Source of the DNA: Saccharofermentans sp.
GTDB taxonomy: Bacteria; Bacillota; Clostridia; Saccharofermentanales; Saccharofermentanaceae
NCBI GenBank assembly: GCA_024695505.1
Contig: JAILIB010000139.1
Coordinates: 1 to 39,716, forward strand
Direction: 5' to 3'
DNA: 39,716 bases
A model generated the notes under the pieces. The model saw nothing but the letters and a program-made list of their open reading frames with translations. It did no database searches and was not told the DNA's origin. Below, one piece after another: positions 26,963 through 35,787 of the stretch. The translations under genes and the position numbers were made by a program. Each line of letters starts with the position of its first letter. Positions within the stretch are counted from its first letter, which is position 1.

Positions 26963-27901
26963 ATGATAGACTTCAGCGACGCCGCCAATAGAGCCAAGAT
27001 CGACAAGATCGTCGTGGATACGATCCGGAAATATTCCACGGATACGGTCTACTTCAAGGACAAGGATTCCAAGTTCATATGGAACAGCTTAGGTCACATC
27101 CAGCAGCTTGGCGTAAGAAGCCAGGAAGAGGCGCTCGGAAAGACTGATTTTGATTTCTTCCCCAAGGACTTCGCACAGTCTGCCAGAGAGACGGAAATCA
27201 CGATAATGCAGACCGGCTATCCGCTCATAAACATGGTCGAGGAACTTATCCTTGATGATGAAAATGTCAGGTACTATCTGTGCTCAAAGTATCCCCTTTA
27301 TGATGACGATGGAAAGATCATCGGCACATGGGGATCGAGCAAGGACGTCACCGAACAGAAGATGCTCGAGAAAGAACTCCAGCGTTCTTACAGCAAGATG
27401 GAGATGCTCTCCAGAGTTGATGACCTGAGCGGACTCTACAACCGCAGATACTTATACGAGGAACTTGATAAGTACGCCGGCTTGTATGATGAGCGTCAGG
27501 ACAATACGACGTTCTCGATCATCGTTCTCGATCTTGACGATATGCAGAACTTCAATGACCAGTACGGTCAGCAGAACGGCGACCTTCTTCTCAGATACAT
27601 TGCCGACATCCTTTTGACCAATACAAGGAAGGCCGATACATGTTTCAGGACGGGCGGAGATGAGTTCGCAGTCGTACTCCCCGATACCGACAAACTCGCT
27701 GCCGTGGGAGTTGCAAAAAAGATCGTCCAGCAGATCTCGGGAAATCCGTACGTTACCGACAATAAGAGGGTAAGCATTTCCGCTTCAGCAGGTGTCGCAG
27801 CATTCAACAAGGCTGACCCCGACATTTCAAACTTCCTCTCAAGAGCTGAGAGAAAGCTTAATAAATCGAAGCGCGAAGGCAAGAATCAGGTTTCTTTCTG
27901 A
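26963..27901 (+). CDS. Diguanylate cyclase: PAS plus GGDEF domain
   Basis: PAS-like TVYFKDKDSKFIWNS...; intact FRTGGDEFAVVLPDTD. Confidence 0.92.
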   Translation: MIDFSDAANRAKIDKIVVDTIRKYSTDTVYFKDKDSKFIWNSLGHIQQLGVRSQEEALGKTDFDFFPKDFAQSARETEITIMQTGYPLINMVEELILDDENVRYYLCSKYPLYDDDGKIIGTWGSSKDVTEQKMLEKELQRSYSKMEMLSRVDDLSGLYNRRYLYEELDKYAGLYDERQDNTTFSIIVLDLDDMQNFNDQYGQQNGDLLLRYIADILLTNTRKADTCFRTGGDEFAVVLPDTDKLAAVGVAKKIVQQISGNPYVTDNKRVSISASAGVAAFNKADPDISNFLSRAERKLNKSKREGKNQVSF

Positions 27902-27922
27902 TCCAACGGAATAATTAAGACC

Positions 27923-29752
27923 TTATAAGCGGGATGCTCCTATTCTGGATGCTCCCGCTTTTATCATTTTGCGTGCGGCATCTTCGGAACGGATCCCGCC
28001 GGCAGCCTTTACCCTGACTTCAGGACCGACGTTCGACCTCATGAGCGAAACGTCTTCCACAGTTGCGCCCGCGCTGCCAAAACCGGTGGAAGTCTTGATG
28101 AAATCAGCACCTGCTTCCGTTACGATGCGGCAAAGCGAGATCTTCTCGTTTTCTTCGAGTGAGCATGTCTCGATTATCACCTTAAGTATCGCGCCTTTTT
28201 CGTGAACGGCGTCCGCTATCAGGCGGATCTCTTCTGCAACTTCGTCCATCCTTCCGGATTTGACGAAATTGATGTTTATGACCATGTCGATCTCGGAAGC
28301 GCCGTTGTCGCAGGCTTCCTTTGCCTCATAGATCTTGGAGCCCGTAGTGGAATATCCGTTGGGGAAGCCGATGACGGTGCAAACGGCCATGCGGCCTGCA
28401 GAGAACGCATAAGCATCCTTTACGAAGCACGGGGGGATGCATACCGATGCACATCCTGAGGAGGCCGCCTTTTCGATCAGTGCTTTGATGTCATCGGCCG
28501 TCGCGGTGGTCTTGAGGTTTGTAAGGTCAACATAGCTCATTATGTTGTCTTCTGACTGTACGGAAGAAGCTGCTGCAGGAACGAACCGCTTAGCGTACTT
28601 TCTGCCCATCAGAGCATTCAGGACGATCGAGGAGACATTGAAGAAACCTTCTATCTCGCCGAGGTTTTGGGGTACCAGGTAACCTTCTCCGTAGATCAGG
28701 AGAGGCACGCATTCTCTTGAATGGTCCGTCGAAACGGTAGAAGGATCGCATCCGTGATCTGCCGTTATCAGGAGCAGGTCGTCATCTTTCAGGTTGCCGA
28801 TGACGGTTCCAAGAGCATCGTCAAATTCGTGCATTGCCTCGCAGTAGCCTTTTATGTCGTTGCGGTGGCCGTATTTCATGTCGAAATCGACAAGGTTGAC
28901 GAAGCACAGTCCGTTGAAATCGCGTTCCGTCATGGAGATAAGCTTTTCGATACCTTCGGTGTTGCCCGAAGTCGGGTTGGATTCCGTGATCCCCCTGCCG
29001 GCGAAAAGGTCGAATATCTTGCCGACCGAGATGACGTCGAAACCTGAGTCTTTCAGTATGTCGAGCATCGTAGACGAAGGTGCTTCGAGTGAGTAGTCGT
29101 GCCTTCTCGGGGTCCTCTCAAAGTTACCCGGAGTGCCGGTGAACGGTCTTGCTATAACGCGTCCGACCGCGTTTTCGCCGGTCATTATTGTCCTTGCTTT
29201 TTTGCATATCTCATAAAGTTCTTCAACGGGAACGACATCTTCATGTGCCGCTATCTGCAGGACGCTGTCGGCTGAAGTGTATACGATCAGTTTGCCGGTC
29301 TTCATATGTTCTTCGCCGTAGTCGGCAATGACCGCGGTTCCGCTGTACGGCTTGTTGCAGAGAATGCCTCTGCCGGAAGCCTTTTCCAGTGCTGCCAATA
29401 CTTCTTCCGGGAATCCGTCCGGATATGTAGGCTGAGGCTTATCGGAAAGGATGCCCGCGATCTCCCAGTGCCCTATCGTGGAATCCTTGCCTGCGGAAAG
29501 CTCGCGGACGCGGGCATATGCTCCGACAGGTGAAGGAACCGTCTTTTGTTTTGATAGATAATCGAGGATGCGCGGATCTTCTTCGCCGTCGATAGCGAGA
29601 AGTCCCATTTTCTCAAGATTCGGGAAAGGCATGTCCGAATACGAAAGAACGGCCGCGAGAGTGTTGCTGCCTTCATCGCCGAATCTTGCGGCGTCAGGCG
29701 CGCCTCCTATGCCGAAACTGTCCAAAACTACGAGAAATACGCGTTTAGCCAT
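27923..29752 (-). CDS. Fused phosphopentomutase (DeoB) and deoxyribose-phosphate aldolase (DeoC)
   Basis: DeoB: MAKRVFLVVLDSFGIGGAPDAARFGDEGSNTLAAV, HWEIAGI, TADHGCDPSTVSTDHSRECVPLLIYG. DeoC from about 28540: MSYVDLTNLKTTATADDI, EIDMVININFVKSG, ADFIKTSTGF, VRVKAAGGIRS. One uninterrupted 609-codon frame. Confidence 0.92.
   Translation of the reverse strand: MAKRVFLVVLDSFGIGGAPDAARFGDEGSNTLAAVLSYSDMPFPNLEKMGLLAIDGEEDPRILDYLSKQKTVPSPVGAYARVRELSAGKDSTIGHWEIAGILSDKPQPTYPDGFPEEVLAALEKASGRGILCNKPYSGTAVIADYGEEHMKTGKLIVYTSADSVLQIAAHEDVVPVEELYEICKKARTIMTGENAVGRVIARPFTGTPGNFERTPRRHDYSLEAPSSTMLDILKDSGFDVISVGKIFDLFAGRGITESNPTSGNTEGIEKLISMTERDFNGLCFVNLVDFDMKYGHRNDIKGYCEAMHEFDDALGTVIGNLKDDDLLLITADHGCDPSTVSTDHSRECVPLLIYGEGYLVPQNLGEIEGFFNVSSIVLNALMGRKYAKRFVPAAASSVQSEDNIMSYVDLTNLKTTATADDIKALIEKAASSGCASVCIPPCFVKDAYAFSAGRMAVCTVIGFPNGYSTTGSKIYEAKEACDNGASEIDMVININFVKSGRMDEVAEEIRLIADAVHEKGAILKVIIETCSLEENEKISLCRIVTEAGADFIKTSTGFGSAGATVEDVSLMRSNVGPEVRVKAAGGIRSEDAARKMIKAGASRIGASRL
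27927..27961. terminator. Terminator between convergent genes, stem overlapping the last codons of deoB-deoC
   Basis: aagcggga...tcccgctttt inverted repeat. Confidence 0.55.
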
Positions 29753-29883
29753 ACTGACGATCCCCCTGAAAAACTCTTTTAGCTAATTATAGCAATTTAT
29801 CGAAAAAGCGTTTTCGCCTTAAAAAGACCGAACAAAACATATTATTTAAAGTATAATTCTATTTGAAAAATCCGGAGGAATTG

Positions 29884-30645
29884 GTGAACGTGGATCTGAA
29901 GATCAGATTATCCGCAGCTTTAATGGCTGCTGCGATGCTTTTAAGCGCAGGCTGCAGTAAAAAGCCTGAAGAGACAACGGCTCCTTCAGAGTCCGTTACG
30001 GAAACTTCAACAGAACAAACGGCAGAAACGACTTCCGGATCCGTGACTGAGACAACGGAAGAGACAACATCTGTAACTTATAAAGAGTATGGAACAGGCG
30101 CTTTCTCATATAAGGTAAGCAACGCCATTCTCAAGAATGAAGTTAATATTGATGCGGCCATTCACACCTATGACGGCGTTAAGGGCCTTGATTCCGGCTG
30201 GCACGGAACTCATTGGATCGACGTTACTTCCTGGCTGACCGATTTCCATGCTTTTACGATAAGTGACGATTATCTGAAGTGCGGTTCTCCTGAGTTCAGA
30301 TTTCATGAGGCAAAGGCGAAGAACGGCATGACCGTAAATTTCGTCCCAGCCAAAGAACTCGAAAAGAAGTCTTATGACGGATTCGACGTTCCGGCAGAAG
30401 TGCCCGTGACACTTGTTAACATTCAGATCACTCTTCCGGACGGTTTCACGATAGTAATCGCCGATGGCGGCAACGATGATGAATTTGATCTTTCAGGTTC
30501 CGGCAGGGGCTGGTACATGACAAAAGAACAGATCGCCGTGGCCGAATATGTTATAGAGCAGCTTGAGAAGGATCCGTCCAAGGATCCGATCTCTGACATG
30601 TTTGAACATAAGACTTTGAACAAAAAGAATACCTACACCTTCTGA
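29884..30645 (+). CDS. Lipoprotein of unknown function with T/E/S-rich linker
   Basis: Lipobox LLSAGCSKK; linker ETTAPSESVTETSTEQTAETTSGSVTETTEETTS. Probable GTG start after ggaggaa; the exact start is uncertain (ORF track 29863). Confidence 0.72.
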   Translation: MNVDLKIRLSAALMAAAMLLSAGCSKKPEETTAPSESVTETSTEQTAETTSGSVTETTEETTSVTYKEYGTGAFSYKVSNAILKNEVNIDAAIHTYDGVKGLDSGWHGTHWIDVTSWLTDFHAFTISDDYLKCGSPEFRFHEAKAKNGMTVNFVPAKELEKKSYDGFDVPAEVPVTLVNIQITLPDGFTIVIADGGNDDEFDLSGSGRGWYMTKEQIAVAEYVIEQLEKDPSKDPISDMFEHKTLNKKNTYTF

Positions 30646-30657
30646 TCAGGGACAGTT

Positions 30658-31776
30658 ATGGAAGAAGAACTTACTTTTGCGGACCTCGACTTATCGCCCG
30701 AGGTAATGGAATCTTTGAAAAAGATGGGTGTTAAGCGCCCGACTACTATACAGCAGAAGGCCATCCCTCTGTTGATGGACAACATGAGCGTGATAGCCAA
30801 AGCACCTACCGGAACGGGAAAGACGTTTGCTTTCGGCATCCCGATACTTGAATATCTGAACATGGAAGTAAATTTCGTACAGGCCCTGATCATGAGCCCG
30901 ACGAGGGAACTTGCGCTCCAGATCACGTCAGAGCTTAAAGGACTTGCCCGCAACATAAAGGGATTCCGCGTTGCTTCGCTTATCGGCGGGCAGAGCATGA
31001 ACGTCCAGAAGGAAAAGCTCGCTAAAAAGCCCCAGGTCATTGTTGCCACTCCCGGAAGGCTCCTTGACATGGTCGGCAGAAATTTCGTTGATATCTCGCA
31101 GATTTATACTCTTGTTCTTGATGAGGCCGATGAGATGCTCAAGATGGGCTTTATCAAGGATATCAGGAGGATAATGGCACTGACCCCGAAAGACAAGCAG
31201 ATAGCGCTGTTTTCGGCTACGATGCCCAGGGAGATCCAGGACATCACATGGCAGTTCATGGAAGGCGCCGCTGAGATAGACGTAATGCCTAAAGCGGAAG
31301 ACCATCCGGACATCGATGAGTATATCGTTGAGTGCCCTGAGAAGGACAAGCTCAGCGCGATAACGAGGATAATGGCAAAGGAAGACCTCAAGAAGGTTAT
31401 TGTTTTCTGCAATACCAAGGACCAGACTTCAAAGGTCGGCGCAAGGCTCGCCGCAAACGGACTGTCAGCCCAGGTCCTTCACGGCGACATCGGACAGGGG
31501 ACAAGAAACCGTGTCATGGACGCATACCGTGCAAACAAATTCGACGTTCTCGTAGCAACCGACGTCATTGCCAGAGGCATAGACGTTGATGACATAGAAG
31601 CGATATTCAATTACGACATTCCCAAGGAAAACGAACTCTACCTTCACCGCATCGGACGCACTGCGCGTGCGGGAAAATCGGGAATGGCATTTTCACTTGT
31701 CGCGTTTTTGGACCGCGACAGGATGGAAGAGATCATCAGATATACGAGAGTCGATCCCAAGATCTATATACTCTGA
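30658..31776 (+). CDS. DEAD-box RNA helicase (core only)
   Basis: APTGTGKTFAFGIP, SPTRELALQ, LDEADEMLKMGF, FSATMP, HRIGRTARAGKSG. Confidence 0.95.
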   Translation: MEEELTFADLDLSPEVMESLKKMGVKRPTTIQQKAIPLLMDNMSVIAKAPTGTGKTFAFGIPILEYLNMEVNFVQALIMSPTRELALQITSELKGLARNIKGFRVASLIGGQSMNVQKEKLAKKPQVIVATPGRLLDMVGRNFVDISQIYTLVLDEADEMLKMGFIKDIRRIMALTPKDKQIALFSATMPREIQDITWQFMEGAAEIDVMPKAEDHPDIDEYIVECPEKDKLSAITRIMAKEDLKKVIVFCNTKDQTSKVGARLAANGLSAQVLHGDIGQGTRNRVMDAYRANKFDVLVATDVIARGIDVDDIEAIFNYDIPKENELYLHRIGRTARAGKSGMAFSLVAFLDRDRMEEIIRYTRVDPKIYIL

Positions 31777-33249
31777 TCAGTTTTGTTTCAGCGAGTGAAA
31801 TCCCTTTAAAGCGCCCTTGTAGGTCATCGGTGTAAGGAAGATGATGATAGGGAACAATTCAAGACGGCCTGCGAGCATGTCGAAGATCAGCACCCATTTT
31901 GACAATCCGTTCAGGAACGCATAGTTGCTCGTCGGTCCTACCATCGAAAGACCCGGACCGATGTTGTTGATCGTTGCGGCAACAGAGGTGAATGTCGTGA
32001 CAAGGTCATGTCCCTCAAGGCTTACCAATATAGTTGATGCCGTAAATATCAGCAGATACACAAAGAAGAAGACCGATACCGAGCGTTCGAGTTCGGGTTC
32101 TATTGCCTTTCCGTCGATCTGGACCTTCTTTACCGATCTCGGATTGATGTAGCTTCTTATCTCCCTTGCGATCGTCTTTGTCCTGATCTGGAGACGGGAG
32201 ATCTTTACGCCGCCGCCGGTCGATCCCGCGCATGCTCCGCAGAACATAAGGATGACAAGCAGGAGCTTGGATAAAGTGGGCCACGTGTCAAAATCAGCCG
32301 TGGCAAATCCCGTCGTGGTGATCACGGTCGCGACCTGGAAGAAAGCGTGCCTTGCGGCCTCGTGCGAACTGCCGGTGACCTTGAGGATGTTGACCGTTAT
32401 CATTACCGTCGAAATGAGGATGATGGCGAGATAGACCTTAATTTCACTGAGCTTCACTGCCTTTCCGGGCTGTCTGGAAATCAGAAGATAGTAGAAATTG
32501 AAGTTGATGCCGAACATTATCATGAACACCGCAACGATCCACTGGATGTGCGGAGCATATGAAGTAAAGCTGTCATTCCTGATACCGAAACCACCTGTGC
32601 CGGCCGTACCAAACGCGGAACAGATGCTGTCGAAGATCGGCATTCCTGCGATGGCCAGAACGATGATCTCTATGAGGGTAAGAGCCAGATAGATCATGTA
32701 AAGGGCCTTCGCGGTAGTTCTAACCTTGGGTACGAACTTTCCTACGGAGGGACCAGGGCTCTCGGCCTTCATGAGGTTCAGGTTTGATCCGCCTGACATC
32801 GGGACGACGGCGAGCAGGAATACCAGTACGCCCATGCCTCCGATCCAGTGCGTCAGGGATCTCCACATGAGTGAAATGTGAGACAGGCCTTCAACGTTGG
32901 TAAGGATGCTCGCTCCGGTCGTGGTAAAGCCTGAAACGGTCTCGAACATTGCATTCGTAAATGAAGGGATCTCGCCTGTCACTACAAACGGCAGGCATCC
33001 GCAGACGGATAGAACGATCCAGCTCAATGCCGTCGCGATGCATCCGTCCTTGAGATAGATCGTGACTTTTTCAGGTTTCTTGAATGAGATCAGAATGCCG
33101 ATTGCGATGTAGAAGATCGCGAAGAGTGCGTAAATGACCGAATTGCGGAGCTCGCCATAGATCAGTCCGCAAATTACCGGCAGGAGGATCAGGAGGCCTT
33201 CGATGGCCATGACCTTGCCCAGGATGTATATCTGCAGCCTTATCTTCAT
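31777..33249 (-). CDS. trkH: Trk/Ktr-type potassium uptake membrane subunit (TrkH family)
   Basis: Filter-like repeats ETVSGFTTTGAS, GTAGTGGFGIRND, TVITTTGFATADF, ATINNIGPGLSMVG; GACAGSTGGGVKISR. Confidence 0.93.
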   Translation of the reverse strand: MKIRLQIYILGKVMAIEGLLILLPVICGLIYGELRNSVIYALFAIFYIAIGILISFKKPEKVTIYLKDGCIATALSWIVLSVCGCLPFVVTGEIPSFTNAMFETVSGFTTTGASILTNVEGLSHISLMWRSLTHWIGGMGVLVFLLAVVPMSGGSNLNLMKAESPGPSVGKFVPKVRTTAKALYMIYLALTLIEIIVLAIAGMPIFDSICSAFGTAGTGGFGIRNDSFTSYAPHIQWIVAVFMIMFGINFNFYYLLISRQPGKAVKLSEIKVYLAIILISTVMITVNILKVTGSSHEAARHAFFQVATVITTTGFATADFDTWPTLSKLLLVILMFCGACAGSTGGGVKISRLQIRTKTIAREIRSYINPRSVKKVQIDGKAIEPELERSVSVFFFVYLLIFTASTILVSLEGHDLVTTFTSVAATINNIGPGLSMVGPTSNYAFLNGLSKWVLIFDMLAGRLELFPIIIFLTPMTYKGALKGFHSLKQN

Positions 33250-34619
33250 CTTAAAATGTCGGTAAGCTCTGTAAAGCCTTTGTTCATGGTAACGACCATG
33301 ACGTTGTCTCCGACGTTAATCTGGTCGGAACCTGTAGGGATTATTATCTTGCCGTCGCGGCTGATAAAGGAGATTATCAGTCCGGGTTTGAGATTAAGAT
33401 CTTTGAGCATAACGCCGGTGACCCTGGAAACTTCCTTAACCTTGAACTCGCAGGCTTCAGCCCTGTCGCTGAAAAGACTGTACATGACTTCGAGGTTGCT
33501 CCCGATCTTGGCCTGTCTGGATCTGGCGCTTGAGATGATCCTCTCGGCTGTAATGTATCTGGGGTAGATGACGCTTCCGAGCTTCAGGCTTTCGATCGCC
33601 TCAGTGAATGTGATCTTGTTGATCTTTGTGATGGCTTTTGCGCCGGAAACGGCTTTAGTGTGCAAAGCAAGCATGATGTTCTCTTCATCAAGTCCCGTAA
33701 GGGCGACAACGGAGTCAACGTCACGGATTCCTGCCTCTTCGAGGAGAGCTTCGTTCGTGCCGTCACCCTTGAGGATGGTGGCTTTCGGAAGAAGGTCACA
33801 GAGCTTTTCGCATCGCGCGTTGTCCTTTTCAATGATCGTGACGTCGATTCCCGACTTGATCAGGAGGTCAGCGAGATAGTAAGCGCAGGTGCCTCCGCCT
33901 ACGATCAAAGAGCTCCTTACCGACCGTGTGTTGAAACCGATCAGTTTCAGGAAGTTACAGTTGGTCTTTCTTGTGCTGATATAAGAAATGATGTCGCCGC
34001 TCTTAAGTTCAAAGCTTCCGTTAGGAATAGTGAAGTCATTGCCGCGCTCGACACCAACGATAAGGATATCGTTGGTGATGTTCTGACCAAGATATGCGAC
34101 TGTTTTGCCGTCCAGGATATTGCCTTCGGGGATCTGGATCTTTACGAGCTCAGCCTGTCCGTGCGCGAAAGAGTTTACCGATAACGCAGCAGGGAGGTAA
34201 AGGAGGCGTGACGCTTCGACGGCTGCCTCGTATTCCGGGTTGATGATCATCTCGATGCCGAGCCTGGAACGGAGATAAGAAACGTCTCTTACGTATTCCG
34301 GGTTTCTGACGCGTGCGATAACGGACAATTTGTTGTTAAACTGTCTTGCAAGGGTGCAGCAGAGAAGATTGAGTTCGTCTGATTCCGTAACGGCAATGAA
34401 TAGATCAGCCTCTGATACGCCTGTTTCTTCAAGTATCTCGTGGCTTGCGCCGTTTCCCGATATGCACATGCAGTCGCATTGATCGGCCAGCTGGTTCAGC
34501 CTTTCAACGTTCTTGTCGATTATGACCAGATTGTGCCCCTCATCGGCAAGACGGTTAACAAGGGTGTCTCCAACCTTGCCTGCACCGACAACGACGATCT
34601 TTAGTCCCCTCTTTGCCAT
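33246..34619 (-). CDS. trkA: Trk potassium transport NAD-binding regulatory subunit
   Basis: Two RCK units: KIVVVGAGKVGDTLVNRLADEGHNLVIIDKN and SLIVGGGTCAYYLADLLIKSGIDVTIIEKD; ATGA overlap with trkH. Confidence 0.94.
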   Translation of the reverse strand: MAKRGLKIVVVGAGKVGDTLVNRLADEGHNLVIIDKNVERLNQLADQCDCMCISGNGASHEILEETGVSEADLFIAVTESDELNLLCCTLARQFNNKLSVIARVRNPEYVRDVSYLRSRLGIEMIINPEYEAAVEASRLLYLPAALSVNSFAHGQAELVKIQIPEGNILDGKTVAYLGQNITNDILIVGVERGNDFTIPNGSFELKSGDIISYISTRKTNCNFLKLIGFNTRSVRSSLIVGGGTCAYYLADLLIKSGIDVTIIEKDNARCEKLCDLLPKATILKGDGTNEALLEEAGIRDVDSVVALTGLDEENIMLALHTKAVSGAKAITKINKITFTEAIESLKLGSVIYPRYITAERIISSARSRQAKIGSNLEVMYSLFSDRAEACEFKVKEVSRVTGVMLKDLNLKPGLIISFISRDGKIIIPTGSDQINVGDNVMVVTMNKGFTELTDILR

Positions 34620-34670
34620 GATTGCTTTCTTATCCCCTCTGAAGTGTTTCTAAATGCAGACCCAAAGCGG

Positions 34671-35771
34671 TCAGATCCCGAAAAGTCCCTTAACGGCTTC
34701 CTTGTTGACCTTGGAGCCGATGACGACGATCTTTCCGGTGACGTCAGAAGCTCCTGTGCGGACATCTGATTCACCCGGAACGTAGTCGAAATGGATCCAC
34801 TCGCCGTTTTCTCCTGCAACGATGCCCTTTGAACGGAGGATCATGCCGTACTTCGAGTTTTCATCAAGAGATTCGAGAGCAGCCTTTATCTGATCCTGCG
34901 TGAAGCGCTTTGAAGTCTCGAATCCGATGGAATCGAATACCTCGTCGGCATGATGATGGTGATGCTCATGTTCATGTTCGTGCTCATGCTCGTCTTCATC
35001 ATGGTCGTGGTGATGATGGTGATGCTCGTGCTCGTGATCGTGTTCATCCTCATCGTCATCGTCGTCGTCGTGATGGTGGTGAGACCTGCACTCCTCGCAG
35101 TCACAGTCCTCATCGTGGTCGTGGTGATGGTGATGCTCGTGCTCCTCGGCTTCAAGAAGGGCCGCAGCCATGTCAGCGGCTGTGATGGGCTCTTCGATTG
35201 CCTTGAGGATTTGTACTCCGGAGAGCTCGTCCCAGGGCGTGGTGATTATCTGTGAATGATCGTTGATCGCGCGGATGAGTTCTATAGCCTGATCGAGCTT
35301 GTCCTGTGCGATGTTGCCCGTACGGCTGAGGATTATCGTTCCCGCGTACTTGATCTGGTTTTCATAGAATTCCTTGAAGTTCTTGAGGTAAACTCGGCAC
35401 TTGGAAGCGTCGATGACAGTAACAGTTCCGCAGATCTCCGTGCCTTCAACGCGCTTGACTGCAGCAACGACGTCAGAGAGTTTGCCTACGCCGGAGGGCT
35501 CGATGAGGATCCTGTCGGGAGAGAACTTATCGATGACTTCCTTGAGAGCCGTGCCGAAATCGCCTACGAGGCTGCAGCAGATACAGCCGGAGTTCATCTC
35601 GGTGATCTCGATGCCCGTTTCCTTGAGAAAACCGCCGTCGATTCCGATCTGGCCGAATTCGTTCTCGATGAGGACAAGCTTTGCTCCGTTGTATCCGTCA
35701 GCAATGAGCTTTTTGATGAGCGTTGTCTTTCCTGCTCCGAGAAATCCTGAGAAAATGTCTACTTTTGTCAT
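34671..35771 (-). CDS. G3E/CobW-family GTPase with very His-rich insert
   Basis: Walker A GFLGAGKTTLIKKL; SGCICCSLVGDF (CxCC); ILIEPSGVGKLSDV; His-rich segment encoded at 34950-35141. Confidence 0.93.
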   Translation of the reverse strand: MTKVDIFSGFLGAGKTTLIKKLIADGYNGAKLVLIENEFGQIGIDGGFLKETGIEITEMNSGCICCSLVGDFGTALKEVIDKFSPDRILIEPSGVGKLSDVVAAVKRVEGTEICGTVTVIDASKCRVYLKNFKEFYENQIKYAGTIILSRTGNIAQDKLDQAIELIRAINDHSQIITTPWDELSGVQILKAIEEPITAADMAAALLEAEEHEHHHHHDHDEDCDCEECRSHHHHDDDDDDEDEHDHEHEHHHHHHDHDEDEHEHEHEHEHHHHHADEVFDSIGFETSKRFTQDQIKAALESLDENSKYGMILRSKGIVAGENGEWIHFDYVPGESDVRTGASDVTGKIVVIGSKVNKEAVKGLFGI

Positions 35772-35787
35772 TTATATCGCCTCTTTC

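Noticed and set aside
34910-35255. Two plus-strand ORFs (MMMVMLMFMFVLMLV... and an RRHDDGDAH-type His/Arg-rich ORF)
   Set aside because: Low-complexity artefacts of the CAT/GAT-rich His-rich region of the minus-strand GTPase.
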